A stretch of DNA of 64,000 nucleotides from Akkermansiaceae bacterium (GTDB lineage: Bacteria; Verrucomicrobiota; Verrucomicrobiia; Verrucomicrobiales; Akkermansiaceae), in NCBI GenBank assembly GCA_029866215.1, contig JARWZU010000070.1, forward strand, positions 20,263 to 84,262, given 5' to 3'. Below the pieces are notes generated by a model. The model ran no database searches and was not told the origin of the DNA. It saw only the letters and a program-made list of their open reading frames with translations. Position numbers and translations under genes: made by a program. Below, piece by piece: positions 46,896-59,052 of the stretch; positions within the stretch are counted from its first letter, which is position 1, and every line of letters begins with the position of its first letter.

Positions 46896-47924
46896 ATGAC
46901 CGCTCATTGTCTTCCTTCTTCTGTCCGAGCCCTTACCCTTGGACTCCTCTGCGCGGGTACGCTCACCCATGGCGCAACCAAGGCAGACGCCCCCTTAAAA
47001 GCTGAGGTTTACATCGTGAAACAAGTGCCTTTCGCCAGAACCCTCTCCACCGTTGGCACCTTGCGCGCCAACGAATCGGTCACGCTCGTTTCCGAACTTT
47101 CAAGACGATTGGTAAAAATCCAAGTCGAGGAAGGCTCGCAGGTTGCCGCTGGCGATCTTCTATTCAAACTCGACGATAGCGATTTGATGGCCGAACTGGG
47201 CGAGATCGATGCACGTATGAAGTTGGCCGATACCAATAAGGCTCGCGCCGACAACTTGCTCCCCAGCAAGGCAATCAGCCAGCAGGAGTTTGATAGCTCA
47301 ACCTCCGCACTCGACCTACTCAAAGAGCAGCGAAACACCAAGTCGGTCCAAATCGCCAAAACCGAAATCCGCGCACCATTCGCGGGTCGCGTGGGCATCA
47401 GACAGGTCAGCGAGGGAGCCTTCGTCTCACCCGCCGTGCCATTGATCAATCTGCAAGATGTGTCGCAAATCAAAGTGGATTTCCCACTGCCCGAACGCTA
47501 CTCAAGCGAGATCAAGCGCGGACAAAAGTTCACCTTCGCAGTCGCAGGAAATGGCCAGACATTTGATGGGGTGGTGACGGTGATTGAACCTGCAATCGAT
47601 GCCACCACCCGCAGCCTGCTCGTCCGTGGTCTTTGCACCACGCCTCAAGGACTCCTGCCCGGCGGGTTCGCCGAGGTGACCCTAACACTCGACGGCCTCG
47701 CCAACGGCTTCATGGTGCCTAGCCAAGCCGTGATCCCCTCGCCTCGCGGCCAAGCCGTTTATGTGATCGAAGACGGCAAGGCGAAATTGCACACGGTCGA
47801 AATCGGTACCCGCACCGATGACCAAGTGCAGATCTTACGCGGCCTCAACGAGGGCGATGCCATCGCGATCACCAACCTCCTACGCATCCGGCCTGATCTA
47901 GCAGTTTCTCCATTGCAGAAATAA
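46896..47924 (+). CDS. RND efflux periplasmic adaptor (membrane fusion protein)
   Basis: 342 residues. The ATG at 46896 gives a signal peptide (ALTLGLLCAGTLTHG). The adaptor follows the family order: LSTVGTLRANESVTLVSELS opens the lipoyl half, a short alpha-hairpin (KLADTNKARADNLLPSKAISQQEFDS), the second lipoyl half with TEIRAPFAGRVGIRQVSEGAFV, the beta-barrel with FPLPERYSSEIKRGQ and the membrane-proximal QAVYVIEDGKAKLHTVEIG. It links the inner-membrane pump to an outer-membrane channel. The pump gene follows after 42 bases; no TolC-like gene is present. Confidence 0.9.
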   Translation: MTAHCLPSSVRALTLGLLCAGTLTHGATKADAPLKAEVYIVKQVPFARTLSTVGTLRANESVTLVSELSRRLVKIQVEEGSQVAAGDLLFKLDDSDLMAELGEIDARMKLADTNKARADNLLPSKAISQQEFDSSTSALDLLKEQRNTKSVQIAKTEIRAPFAGRVGIRQVSEGAFVSPAVPLINLQDVSQIKVDFPLPERYSSEIKRGQKFTFAVAGNGQTFDGVVTVIEPAIDATTRSLLVRGLCTTPQGLLPGGFAEVTLTLDGLANGFMVPSQAVIPSPRGQAVYVIEDGKAKLHTVEIGTRTDDQVQILRGLNEGDAIAITNLLRIRPDLAVSPLQK

Positions 47925-47966
47925 CCCTCTCGAACTGCTTCCTACGTTTTTCCGCAGATCCTTCAC

Positions 47967-50900
47967 ATGAGCCTATCAGAAACCAGCATCCGCAGACCGG
48001 TCCTTACGATCGTGATGTCGCTGGCCATCATCTTATTCGGACTCACGGGATTTCACTTCCTCGGAATTCGCGAATACCCCGCGGTGGACCCGCCCATCAT
48101 CACCGTTCAAACGAGTTACCCAGGCGCGAGCCCAGCCGTCATCGCCTCACAAATCACCGAACCCCTCGAACAAGCGATCAATGGAATCGCCGGTATCCGC
48201 ACGCTCAGCTCAGAATCCCGCCAAGAAAAAAGCTCCATCACCGTCGAGTTCACCCTCAGCTCGAACCTCGATACCGCGGCGAACGATGTCCGAGACCGCG
48301 TCGCCCGCACGGTACGCGACCTCCCCGTCGACGCCAACCCGCCCGTGGTTGAAAAGTCGGATGCGGACTCGTTGCCGATCCTGTTCCTCTCACTCACGAG
48401 CGACACCCGCGACATCCTCGACGTGAGCGACATCGCCGACCGCCTCGTGCGCGAACGAATGGAAACCATCCCCGGCGTTTCTACGGTGAGAATTTTTGGC
48501 GAAAAACGGTATGCCATGCGTCTTTGGATGGATCCGGTGAAACTCGCCGTGCACCGCGTGACGCCCGCCGATGTCCAAGCCGCACTCAACGCTCAAAACA
48601 TCGACCTCCCCAGCGGTCGCCTCGAAGGAACGAATAACGAGCTTTCGCTGCGAACTCTCGGGCGCCTCTCGACCGCCGAAGAATTCGGCGAGCTCATCAT
48701 CAAAGAGGAAAACGGCCGCCAGCTCCTCTTCCGCGATATTGGAACTGCCGAACTCGGCCCCGAAAATCTTCGCTCGGGATTCAAAAGCGACCGCCTCAAT
48801 CGCGTCGGCATTTCGATCGTGCCTCAGCCGAATACCAATGCCATCGCCATTGCTGACGAGTTCAATAAACGCTTCGAACAGGTGAAAAAAGAAATGCCGC
48901 CAGACATCAAGGTCGAGATCGGTTATGATTTCACTCGATTCGTGAGGCGCTCAGTTGCGGAGGTGAAAGACACGCTCATGATCGCGTTTGGCCTCGTGGC
49001 CTTGATCATCTTTTTGTTCCTCCGCGACTGGCGCTCGACGATCATTCCGGTCATTGCCATTCCCGTCAGCATCATCGCCGGGTTCTTCATCATGTACGTC
49101 GCGGGGTTTTCCATCAATGTGCTGACCCTCGTCGCGATTGTGCTATCGATCGGCCTCGTTTGTGACGATGCAATCGTAGTCCTCGAAAATATCTACTCGA
49201 AAATCGAGGAAGGAATGACGCCCCTCGAAGCGGCGCTCAAGGGTTCTCGCGAGATCTACTTCGCAGTGATATCTACCACCTTTGCCCTCGCCGCCGTTTT
49301 CCTGCCGCTCATTTTTCTCTCCGGTCTAACAGGCCGCTTGTTCCGGGAGTTTGGCATCACCCTTGCGGGCTGCGTATTGGTATCCGCATTTGTAGCACTG
49401 ACCTTGTCACCGATGATGTGCCGCTTTCTGCTAAAAAAACGCGACAATCGCTCGAAGGGATTTCATCACGCCACCGAGCCGTTTTTCCGAATGGTGACCC
49501 AAGGTTACCGCGCCTGCCTCACTCCATTCCTGCACAAGCGCTGGCTCTCCATCCTGATCCTGCTGCTCAATGGCGTGTTGATCGCATGGCTCGTTAGAAC
49601 GATCCCCCAAGAACTGGCACCCCTCGAAGACCGCGAAAACATCCGAATCAACGTGAGTGCACCCGAAGGATCGAGTCTTGAATTCACCGAAAGCTGGATG
49701 GATAAAATCTCAGTTTACATCGACGAAAATGTACCGGAGAAATTCCGCTCTTTCACGATCTTTGGAGGGATCGGTGGAAGCCGAGCCGATGCCAGTGCAG
49801 CCGTGCAAAACATCTATCTGAACACCCCTACAGAGCGGAAACGATCCCAAAAAGAAATCGCCGCACAACTGACCAAGGAGCTGCAACAATTCACTGGGGT
49901 GCGCGCATTCACCTCACAGCCACCCACCATCGGTGACCGCCGCAGCGGCCAACCGCTTTCCTACGTGATCCAAGCCCCAGACTTTGACGCGCTGGTCAAG
50001 GTGCTACCCGAGTTTCTTAACGAGGCAGGCAAGAGCCAGATTCTAACACAAGTGGATGCCGACCTCAAGGTGAACCGCCCCGAAGGCATCCTCACGATCA
50101 ACCGAAAAAAAGCCGCAGAGCTTGGGATTTCTGTCGCAGAAATCGCCAAGACCGTCGAGCTCGCCTACTCAGGAAGACGCTTCGGCTACTTCCTCAAAAA
50201 TGGCAAACAATACCAAGTCATCGCGCAAATGCGCCGCCAAGACCGCAATGATCCGGAAGACATCAAGAAGCTTTTTGTCAGAGCCACCGGCGGCGAAATG
50301 GTTTCATTAGATAACCTTGTGACCTTCGCGGAATCTGCGAGCCCGTCATCCATCTTCCGCTTCAACCGCTCGGTTTCAGCGACAATCCAAGGCACTCCCA
50401 CTCCCGGACACACCCTGGGCGATGGCATCAAAGAACTCGACCGCGTGGCAAAAAAGATCCTGCCCGAGGGATTCCACACTTCTCTAGCAGGTCAATCCCG
50501 CGACTTTGCCGAAAGCTCATCCTCGTTGTTGTTCGCCTTCGTGCTGGCATTGCTGATCATCTATCTGGTGTTGGCCGCGCAGTTTGAAAGCTTCCGCGAC
50601 CCATTCATCATCATTCTAACCGTTCCTCTTTCAGTCGCAGGCGCACTCCTCTCCCTTCATCTCACCGGCCAGACGCTCAATGTGTTCAGTCAAATCGGCA
50701 TCATCATGCTCATCGGCATCGTGACCAAAAACGGGATTCTCATCGTCGAATTTGCCAACCAGCGAAAAAACGCAGGACTCTCACGATTTGATGCGGTCTT
50801 GGAGGCCTCGATCGCGCGCTTCCGGCCGATTCTGATGACCAGCCTTGCGACGCTTTTTGGAATCTTGCCGATCGCGCTCTCGCTCGGTTCATCCGGCGGA

Positions 50901-51014
50901 TCAAGGCAATCCTTGGGCATCGCCGTGGTCGGCGGCTTGCTTTTCTCCGGATTGCTCACGCTCTTCGTCGTGCCAGCCGTTTACACGGTATTGTCAAAGC
51001 AAGATGCCAATTGA
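47967..51014 (+). CDS. RND-family efflux pump permease
   Basis: 1015 residues, AcrB/MdtB-like, with 12 helices and two large periplasmic loops. It begins MSLSETSIRRPVLTIVMSLAI with YPAVDPPIITVQTSYPGASPAVI. The proton-relay Asp pair in TM4 is present in LSIGLVCDDAIVVLENIY. The C-terminal half has GIVTKNGILIVEFANQ and FRPILMTSLATLFGILPIAL. This is the HAE1-type drug efflux branch; substrates cannot be predicted. It is co-transcribed with the adaptor gene and ends 15 bases before the convergent purF stop. Confidence 0.93.
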   Translation: MSLSETSIRRPVLTIVMSLAIILFGLTGFHFLGIREYPAVDPPIITVQTSYPGASPAVIASQITEPLEQAINGIAGIRTLSSESRQEKSSITVEFTLSSNLDTAANDVRDRVARTVRDLPVDANPPVVEKSDADSLPILFLSLTSDTRDILDVSDIADRLVRERMETIPGVSTVRIFGEKRYAMRLWMDPVKLAVHRVTPADVQAALNAQNIDLPSGRLEGTNNELSLRTLGRLSTAEEFGELIIKEENGRQLLFRDIGTAELGPENLRSGFKSDRLNRVGISIVPQPNTNAIAIADEFNKRFEQVKKEMPPDIKVEIGYDFTRFVRRSVAEVKDTLMIAFGLVALIIFLFLRDWRSTIIPVIAIPVSIIAGFFIMYVAGFSINVLTLVAIVLSIGLVCDDAIVVLENIYSKIEEGMTPLEAALKGSREIYFAVISTTFALAAVFLPLIFLSGLTGRLFREFGITLAGCVLVSAFVALTLSPMMCRFLLKKRDNRSKGFHHATEPFFRMVTQGYRACLTPFLHKRWLSILILLLNGVLIAWLVRTIPQELAPLEDRENIRINVSAPEGSSLEFTESWMDKISVYIDENVPEKFRSFTIFGGIGGSRADASAAVQNIYLNTPTERKRSQKEIAAQLTKELQQFTGVRAFTSQPPTIGDRRSGQPLSYVIQAPDFDALVKVLPEFLNEAGKSQILTQVDADLKVNRPEGILTINRKKAAELGISVAEIAKTVELAYSGRRFGYFLKNGKQYQVIAQMRRQDRNDPEDIKKLFVRATGGEMVSLDNLVTFAESASPSSIFRFNRSVSATIQGTPTPGHTLGDGIKELDRVAKKILPEGFHTSLAGQSRDFAESSSSLLFAFVLALLIIYLVLAAQFESFRDPFIIILTVPLSVAGALLSLHLTGQTLNVFSQIGIIMLIGIVTKNGILIVEFANQRKNAGLSRFDAVLEASIARFRPILMTSLATLFGILPIALSLGSSGGSRQSLGIAVVGGLLFSGLLTLFVVPAVYTVLSKQDAN

Positions 51015-51029
51015 TCGCAAGCGAGTGGC

Positions 51030-52955
<1,926 letters not shown>

Positions 52956-52974
52956 GCTTGGGGAAATTTGGGTC

Positions 52975-53970
52975 TCACTCGCCTGTTACGCAAACGCGAA
53001 CGCCTTCTTCCGGGACCATGCGACCGATGACGACACCGCCCGCGCCCGCTTTCAAGGCCGCTTCGACATCCGCCTCCGCGACAATGGCCACCCAGCCAAT
53101 CCCCATGTTGAAGGTGTGGAAACGATCCTCCGAATCGACGTGCGAGAGAAGTTTCTCAATGCCCGGAAGCTCCCAGCGTGGGATTTCTAAATCTGCTCCC
53201 ATCCCACGGAATAGCCGCTCGAGGTTCTCCGGCAAACCGCCTCCAGTGATGTGAGACATCGCCTTGGGCTTGACGCCTGACGCCTTGAGAGCACGCGTGA
53301 CATCGTGGTAAAGCCGTGTCGGCTTGAGCCATTCGTGCAATTCAGCGTCGGTGACCTCACCGGGGAATTCATTGAGCACGCGGCGAACGAGCGACCAACC
53401 ATTCGCATGGATGCTGTCGGATGCGTAGCCGATCAACACATCGCCAACGGCCACGGTCGTCGGGTCGATGAGATCTGGTTTTTCGGCGCAGCCGATACAG
53501 AATCCCGAGAGTTCGATGACGTCCACAGGCACGATGCCTGGCATTTCGGCGGTTTCGCCACCGGCAAGGATGCAGTCGCAGGCCTCAAGGTAGTCGGCCA
53601 TCCCCGAAATGAGGCGGGTGATTTTCTCTTCGTGCAGGGCCGCGATGCCGATGTAGTCGAGGAAAAGCAGTGGATCGCCGCCCGTCGTGAGAATGTCATT
53701 CACGCTCATGGCGACAAGGTCCTTGCCAGCGGTTTCGAGAAGATCGTGCTCCAAAAGAAGCTCCAACTTGGTCCCGACGCCGTCGCAACCGGTCATCATC
53801 ACCGGTTCTTTGTACGAACTCAGATCGTAACACGCGGCAAAAAGCCCAAAAGCTCCCCACAATTTACGCGTCTGTTGAGTCCTGCGCACATGAGTGCCGA
53901 TGTCGCCCACCAAGGCGGCCGCTTTCCGCGTATCCACCCCTGCTTGTTGATAAGTTAACTTGCCCGCCAT
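52975..53970 (-). CDS. purM: Phosphoribosylformylglycinamidine cyclo-ligase (AIR synthetase)
   Basis: ATP-dependent ring closure of FGAM to AIR in purine synthesis. 331 residues from the ATG at 53970 (MAGKLTYQQAGVDTRKAAALV). The PurM signatures are VMMTGCDGVGTKLELLLEHD, the catalytic-loop block LVAMSVNDILTTGGDPLLFLDY, and ILAGGETAEMPG, followed by HITGGGLPENLER. An upstream ATG at 54012 is in frame but gives a non-conserved leader. It forms a purM-purF operon with a 19-base gap, so two steps of the same pathway are transcribed together. Confidence 0.95.
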   Translation of the reverse strand: MAGKLTYQQAGVDTRKAAALVGDIGTHVRRTQQTRKLWGAFGLFAACYDLSSYKEPVMMTGCDGVGTKLELLLEHDLLETAGKDLVAMSVNDILTTGGDPLLFLDYIGIAALHEEKITRLISGMADYLEACDCILAGGETAEMPGIVPVDVIELSGFCIGCAEKPDLIDPTTVAVGDVLIGYASDSIHANGWSLVRRVLNEFPGEVTDAELHEWLKPTRLYHDVTRALKASGVKPKAMSHITGGGLPENLERLFRGMGADLEIPRWELPGIEKLLSHVDSEDRFHTFNMGIGWVAIVAEADVEAALKAGAGGVVIGRMVPEEGVRVCVTGE

Positions 53971-54062
53971 AATCCGCTGGCGGGGTTCTACCACCCCCCC
54001 GATTTCCGTCACGAAGAAAAAAATATATTGGTGAAAGATCGTGGGATTTCTTCAATGATTCC

Positions 54063-54848
54063 ATGAAACCCGTTGGCCGACCCACCCTGATGATGAAAAC
54101 CCCCTCCCTAACCACCCGTTCGATGGCCCTGAGAATTCTCGTCTTGGCCATCGCTGCGATTTCCCCAGCATCCGCCTTCGAAATCCCCGCCGAATCGACC
54201 CAATGCCTCGTGGGCACCTCAGATGGCTGGGACAATTCCACGGTTTCCTTGCATCTCTTCGAGAAACGAGGGGGCGTCTGGAAATCGGTGAGCAAGCCAT
54301 GGCCGGGCCGACTCGGGAAAAGCGGGCTCATCTGGGGGCATGGCCTCCATCCGATTCCCAAAGGCGCCACCTCCAAACAAGAGGGCGACAAACGCTCACC
54401 CGCAGGAGTTTTCATGATCGGCGGGGCTTGGGGCTATGCCCCTGCCATTCAAAAACACCGCGATTTGCCCTACCGCCAAGTGACCGCACGTGACCTCTGG
54501 GTCGAGGACCCCCAATCACCCGACTACAACCGAAATGTGATCCTCAGCCACGAGCCCACCACGCCATGGGAGAAAAAACAACAAATGCGGCAGACCGACC
54601 CCGCCCACGCCCTGAAGCTTTTCATCGCCCACAACGCGCCCCCACACGCCAGCCCGAATGCGGGTTCGTCGATTTTCTTCCACATCTGGCGCGATGGGGG
54701 TTCTCGCGCGACCGCCGGCTGCACTACGATGGAAAAAACCAAGCTCGAATGGCTGATCTCACAGATCGATCCATCTCGCCGCCCGCTCTATGTGCTCCTC
54801 CCCCAAACGGAATTCCAGCAGCTCCGTTCGGCATGGAAACTGCCCTAA
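54063..54848 (+). CDS. Secreted L,D-transpeptidase-fold protein (YkuD-like)
   Basis: 261 residues with a signal peptide ([16 protein letters not shown], cut before FEIPAE). The catalytic signature of the family is at the end: H207 in FFHIWRDGG and C220 in ATAGCTTM, the H-x(n)-[S/T]-x-GC arrangement. The preceding [10 protein letters not shown] matches the TP(A/V)G-x-F strand. It belongs to the COG3786-like branch (YkuD relatives) rather than the classical Ldt. The substrate is presumably peptidoglycan. Starts at 54063, 54090/54093 and 54123 are all possible. It is divergent from purM. Confidence 0.82.
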   Translation: MKPVGRPTLMMKTPSLTTRSMALRILVLAIAAISPASAFEIPAESTQCLVGTSDGWDNSTVSLHLFEKRGGVWKSVSKPWPGRLGKSGLIWGHGLHPIPKGATSKQEGDKRSPAGVFMIGGAWGYAPAIQKHRDLPYRQVTARDLWVEDPQSPDYNRNVILSHEPTTPWEKKQQMRQTDPAHALKLFIAHNAPPHASPNAGSSIFFHIWRDGGSRATAGCTTMEKTKLEWLISQIDPSRRPLYVLLPQTEFQQLRSAWKLP

Positions 54849-54922
54849 CCGTGAAACCATCCGCTCAGTTTGCAAATCTCCCCTTGAATCATTCGCCATC
54901 CCACAAGACACTACAGCCGTCC

Positions 54923-56128
54923 ATGGCCACCGCAATTTCTCCGACTTCCTCGCTCCCCGACGCCACCGGCCACTTCGGCCAGTTCGGAGGGATGTTTGTT
55001 CCCGAGACGCTCATGGCTCCCCTCCAGGAACTCGCCACTGCGTACGCCGCTGCAAAAACCGACCCCGCCTTCACCGCAGAACTCGACGATTTGCTCACCA
55101 ACTACTGCGGTCGCCCGACACCACTCTATTTCGCCGAGCGCTGGACAGAATTCCTTGGCGGTGCGAAAATTTATCTCAAGCGCGAAGATTTGCTCCACAC
55201 CGGAGCCCACAAAATCAATAACGCCATCGGCCAGATTCTCCTCGCAAGACGCCTCGGGAAAAAACGCATCATCGCAGAAACTGGCGCCGGCCAACACGGC
55301 GTAGCGACCGCCACGGTCTGCGCACGATTCGGCATGGAATGCGTGGTCTACATGGGCAAGGTGGACATGGAACGCCAAGCGCTCAACGTCGCTCGCATGC
55401 GCCTCATGGGCGCCGAAGTGCGGGCCGTAACCGCGGGCCAAGCCACCCTCAAGGAAGCCGTCAATGAGGCCATGCGTGACTGGGTGACCACCGTGGATCA
55501 CACGCATTACATCCTTGGCTCCGCGCTGGGATCCCATCCATTCCCGATGATCGTCCGCGACTTTCACCGCGTCATCGGCGTGGAAACCCGCAGGCAGATC
55601 CTCGAAAAAGAAGGTCGCCTCCCCGATTTACTCGTCGCCTGCGTCGGCGGTGGCTCGAATGCCATTGGCATGTTCCACCCATTCATCGAAGACGAAGACG
55701 TCCGCATGGTCGGCGTGGAAGCTGGAGGCGATGGGATCATCCCCGAGCGCCACGCAGCCCGCTTCCAAGGCGGAAAACTCGGTGTCCTGCAGGGGACAAA
55801 GACCTGGTTGCTGGCAAACGATGACGGACAAATCGAACTCACTCACTCGGTTTCCGCGGGGCTTGATTATGCCGCCGTTGGCCCCGAGCACGCATACCTC
55901 CAAGACATCGGCCGAGTGGAATACACCTATGCCACCGACGATGAAGCGCTCGCCGCATTCAAGGAGCTAGCTCACTACGAAGGCATCATCCCCGCGCTCG
56001 AAAGCGCTCATGCGATGGCCTACATTTCGAAAATCGCTGGAAGCTTGCCAAAATCCACCATCCTCATCGCCAATCTGTCAGGACGCGGAGACAAGGATGT
56101 GGAACAAGCATCCAAGTACCTCCTCTAA
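54923..56128 (+). CDS. trpB: Tryptophan synthase beta chain
   Basis: Last step of tryptophan synthesis: indole plus serine to tryptophan. 401 residues from the ATG at 54923. The PLP lysine is K97 in [15 protein letters not shown], the catalytic Glu is in [14 protein letters not shown], the phosphate-binding loop is [12 protein letters not shown], and the C-terminal region has LSGRGDKDV. The pattern is TrpB1, not the TrpB2 group. trpA is not in the window. The frame is open 5' as far as 54566, overlapping the transpeptidase gene, but the domain begins at 54923. Confidence 0.97.
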   Translation: MATAISPTSSLPDATGHFGQFGGMFVPETLMAPLQELATAYAAAKTDPAFTAELDDLLTNYCGRPTPLYFAERWTEFLGGAKIYLKREDLLHTGAHKINNAIGQILLARRLGKKRIIAETGAGQHGVATATVCARFGMECVVYMGKVDMERQALNVARMRLMGAEVRAVTAGQATLKEAVNEAMRDWVTTVDHTHYILGSALGSHPFPMIVRDFHRVIGVETRRQILEKEGRLPDLLVACVGGGSNAIGMFHPFIEDEDVRMVGVEAGGDGIIPERHAARFQGGKLGVLQGTKTWLLANDDGQIELTHSVSAGLDYAAVGPEHAYLQDIGRVEYTYATDDEALAAFKELAHYEGIIPALESAHAMAYISKIAGSLPKSTILIANLSGRGDKDVEQASKYLL

Positions 56129-56182
56129 TGAACGAGGCCCCCACATGCTTTCCTAACAATTACATATTTGATCTACGCCCCC

Positions 56183-57064
56183 ATGAAGCCCGTCATCCTT
56201 GGAATTCTCATCGCACTACCGCTTCACACCAGCGAGGCAGTTTCACTCATCAACTTGAACTTTTCAGGTCCCATGAGCGCGATCCAGCAACAAACTTTCG
56301 TTGACGCTGCAGCCTACTGGAACTCAGTCATCACGGGTTACGACCTGACTTCGAATTGGGAGGGTCAGCCCGTTCCCCACAGCCTCACCATCGATGCGTC
56401 GATCCCGTTCATTGATGGAGTCGGCAGCACGCTCGGGAGTGCAGGGCCGCAATTCGTGGACTACTACGACAACAACCCGCTGGGAGCTCCCACGCACGCT
56501 TTGTATTACACGTCCTCAGGCGCGATGGAGTTTGATTCAGCCGATGTCGACTTGCTGGTCTCCAACCAATCATTTTACGGCGTGGTCTTGCATGAAATGG
56601 CTCACGTCCTAGGGATTGGCACGCTATGGAGCTACAATAACAATTTAAACGGCACTCAATATCAGCTCTACACATCAGGCTCTGGCCAATACGTGGGCCC
56701 AAATGCGCTGGCCGAATACCGCCGCGAATTCAACAAGCCAGCAGCCACCTACGTCCCCGTCGAGATGGGTGGCGGCATGGGCACGGCTGAGGGCCACTGG
56801 AACGAAGTCGACGGGGATGGCGGACTTACCGGCATCGTCAGCGCCGATAATGGCATGGATTTCCGCTACGAACTCATGACTGGCTGGGCGTCTAACCCGT
56901 TCTTCGTGAGTCGCACCACGCTTGGCGCACTCGACGATCTTGGATACACGGTCGACTATTCCAAAGCAGGCATCGTCGATCACATCGTGACGGTGCCCGA
57001 GGCCTCAAGCCTCCTGTTCATTTGCGCGGCGTTGCCTTGGTTGGCACGACGCCAACGCAAGTGA
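56183..57064 (+). CDS. Secreted zinc metalloprotease (M8-like) with PEP-CTERM tail
   Basis: 293 residues. Signal peptide MKPVILGILIALPLHTSEA, then a domain with HEMAHVLGIGTLW (HExxH, 137-141) and a third ligand and Met-turn region (GHWNE ... YELMTGW) of leishmanolysin type. The C-terminal 25 residues are a PEP-CTERM sorting signal: VPEASSLLFICAALPWLARR, with a basic end. So it should be processed by an exosortase and handed to the cell surface or matrix. No exosortase gene is in the window. The start at 56183 is the second ATG; the first, at 56168, gives MIYAP. Confidence 0.85.
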   Translation: MKPVILGILIALPLHTSEAVSLINLNFSGPMSAIQQQTFVDAAAYWNSVITGYDLTSNWEGQPVPHSLTIDASIPFIDGVGSTLGSAGPQFVDYYDNNPLGAPTHALYYTSSGAMEFDSADVDLLVSNQSFYGVVLHEMAHVLGIGTLWSYNNNLNGTQYQLYTSGSGQYVGPNALAEYRREFNKPAATYVPVEMGGGMGTAEGHWNEVDGDGGLTGIVSADNGMDFRYELMTGWASNPFFVSRTTLGALDDLGYTVDYSKAGIVDHIVTVPEASSLLFICAALPWLARRQRK

Positions 57065-57065
57065 A

Positions 57066-58919
57066 TCAAGCCACCTGCACCTGCTTGTCGACGTCTTCGC
57101 GGAGGTTTTCGATGATGAAATCCTGACGATCCGGGGTGTTTTTCCCCATGTAGAAAGCTAACAATTCTTTGACGCCTTTGCCCTCTTCGTACTCGACGTG
57201 ATCGAGTCGCATTTCTGGACCGATCATGAAACTAAACTCGTCGGGTGAAATTTCGCCCAGCCCCTTGAAGCGCGTAATCTCGGCGGCCTTGCCCAGTTTT
57301 TCCATCGCTTTCTTGCGCTCGCTCTCATCGTAACAATAGATCGTTTCCTTCTTGTTGCGCACGCGGAAGAGCGGTGTTTGGAGGATCCACAAGTGCCCAT
57401 CGCGGATCATTTCTGGGAAAAACTGCAAAAAGAAGGTCAGCAGCAACAAGCGAATGTGCATGCCGTCTACATCGGCATCGGTGGCGATGATGACCTTGTT
57501 GTAGCGCAGGTACTCGATCCCGTCCTCGATGTTGAGGGCCGCTTGTAGCAAAGCGAACTCCTCATTTTCATAAACGATCTTGCGCGGCAGCGCGAAGGTG
57601 TTGAGAGGCTTGCCGCGCAAGGAAAATACCGCCTGGGTCTCGACATCGCGACTCTTGGTGATCGAACCAGAGGCCGAATCACCCTCGGTGATGAAGAGCG
57701 TCGATTCATCACGGCGCTTGTGCTTGCTGTCATAACGCACGCGACAATCGCGGAGTTTTTTGTTGTGCACCTTCGCTTGCTTCGACCGCTCTCTTGCAAG
57801 TTTTTGGATGCCCTTCAGATCCTTGCGTTCGCGCTCGGCGGAGAGGATGCGCTTCTGGATCGCCTCGGCGACCTGCGGATGCTTGTGCAGGTAATTGTCG
57901 AGGTTGGTCTTAAGGAAATTCCCAATGAACGTGCGCAGCGATTCACCTTCAGGCGCGATACCGGCAGAACCCAGCTTGGTCTTGGTTTGCGACTCGAAAA
58001 CCGGTTCCATGATCCGCACACAGACGGCAGCTTCGATGCCCGCCCGGATGTCGGCCGGCTCGTATTGTTTCTTATAGAAGCCCCGCACGACTTGCACCAG
58101 CGCCTCGCGAAATGCCACAAGGTGAGTGCCACCTTGTGAGGTGTTCTGACCATTTACAAAAGTATAGTATTCCTCACCACTCTCGGGCGTATGGGTGAAG
58201 GCGATCTCGATGTCTTTACCCACGAGATGGATCGGCGGATAGAGCGCCTCGTGTTCCATCTCCTCACGCAAGAGATCAAGCAATCCATCCTTGGAACGGA
58301 ATTTCGCACCATTGAAAACAAGAGTGAGCGCCGGATTCAAATAGGAATAATACCGACACATCTTTTCGACGAATGCATCTTTGAATTTCGACTTGGCTGG
58401 GAAAATCTTGCGATCGATCTCGAAGGCGAGCCGAGTGCCGTTCACACCATCGTCGCGGCGCGGGTTCTTCATATCCACCGTGAGCTGCCCTTTGGAAAAC
58501 TCGAGCGCCTTGGTCTCGCCGTCACGCCATGCCTGGATTTCGAAAAAATCGGAAAGCGCATTCACCGCCTTGATGCCAACACCGTTGAGTCCAACCGATT
58601 TCTTAAATGCCTCGCTGTCGTACTTCGCACCCGTGTTGATTTGCGCGGCGCAGTCAAAAAGTTTCCCCAGTGGAATCCCCCGCCCGAAGTCGCGAACCTC
58701 CACCCGGCCCTGTTCATCGATGCCGATCCGGATCTCTTTTCCGTGCCCCATGATGTGCTCGTCGATCGAATTATCCACGGCTTCCTTAAGCAAGATGTAG
58801 AGCCCATCGTCGGGCGAACTTCCATCACCCAACTTGCCGATGTACATTCCGGGCCGCATCCGGATGTGCTCCCGCCAATCGAGTGATTTGATGTCGTCTT
58901 CGGTGTAGTTGGCTGCCAT
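57066..58919 (-). CDS. parE: DNA topoisomerase IV subunit B
   Basis: ATPase subunit of the type IIA topoisomerase that separates daughter chromosomes. 617 residues. The GHKL ATPase has [25 protein letters not shown] and [14 protein letters not shown]; the TOPRIM part has the acidic motif [12 protein letters not shown] and [13 protein letters not shown]. The EGDSASGS form (usual EGDSAGGS) and the 617-residue length match the ParE type of Bacteroidetes and relatives rather than GyrB, which is normally about 800. The parC partner is not in the window. It is convergent with the metalloprotease gene, with a 1-base gap between stops. Confidence 0.92.
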   Translation of the reverse strand: MAANYTEDDIKSLDWREHIRMRPGMYIGKLGDGSSPDDGLYILLKEAVDNSIDEHIMGHGKEIRIGIDEQGRVEVRDFGRGIPLGKLFDCAAQINTGAKYDSEAFKKSVGLNGVGIKAVNALSDFFEIQAWRDGETKALEFSKGQLTVDMKNPRRDDGVNGTRLAFEIDRKIFPAKSKFKDAFVEKMCRYYSYLNPALTLVFNGAKFRSKDGLLDLLREEMEHEALYPPIHLVGKDIEIAFTHTPESGEEYYTFVNGQNTSQGGTHLVAFREALVQVVRGFYKKQYEPADIRAGIEAAVCVRIMEPVFESQTKTKLGSAGIAPEGESLRTFIGNFLKTNLDNYLHKHPQVAEAIQKRILSAERERKDLKGIQKLARERSKQAKVHNKKLRDCRVRYDSKHKRRDESTLFITEGDSASGSITKSRDVETQAVFSLRGKPLNTFALPRKIVYENEEFALLQAALNIEDGIEYLRYNKVIIATDADVDGMHIRLLLLTFFLQFFPEMIRDGHLWILQTPLFRVRNKKETIYCYDESERKKAMEKLGKAAEITRFKGLGEISPDEFSFMIGPEMRLDHVEYEEGKGVKELLAFYMGKNTPDRQDFIIENLREDVDKQVQVA

Positions 58920-58969
58920 GGTTGGAAATTTGTTTAGGATTGCTTAAATGATCGGCAGACTGGATGCAA

Positions 58970-59024
58970 GGCCGGTGACGACGAGGAATCCAAATGAACT
59001 GGGAGTTTCCGATTGCTACCGGCC
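58970..59024 (+). other. Possible hairpin in the terC leader
   Basis: GGCCGGT (58970-58976) and ACCGGCC (59018-59024) are perfect complements with 41 bases between, 28 bases before the terC ATG. TerC genes often carry the Mn2+-sensing yybP-ykoY riboswitch, but I do not recognise its conserved core here. An unassigned leader hairpin or chance. Confidence 0.25.
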
Positions 59025-59052
59025 GCCTAGACCCGCAGATTCTTGAAAAGTC

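Noticed and set aside
58920..59052. yybP-ykoY (Mn2+) riboswitch before terC
   Set aside because: Only one 7-base stem is visible; the conserved core of the aptamer is not recognisable.
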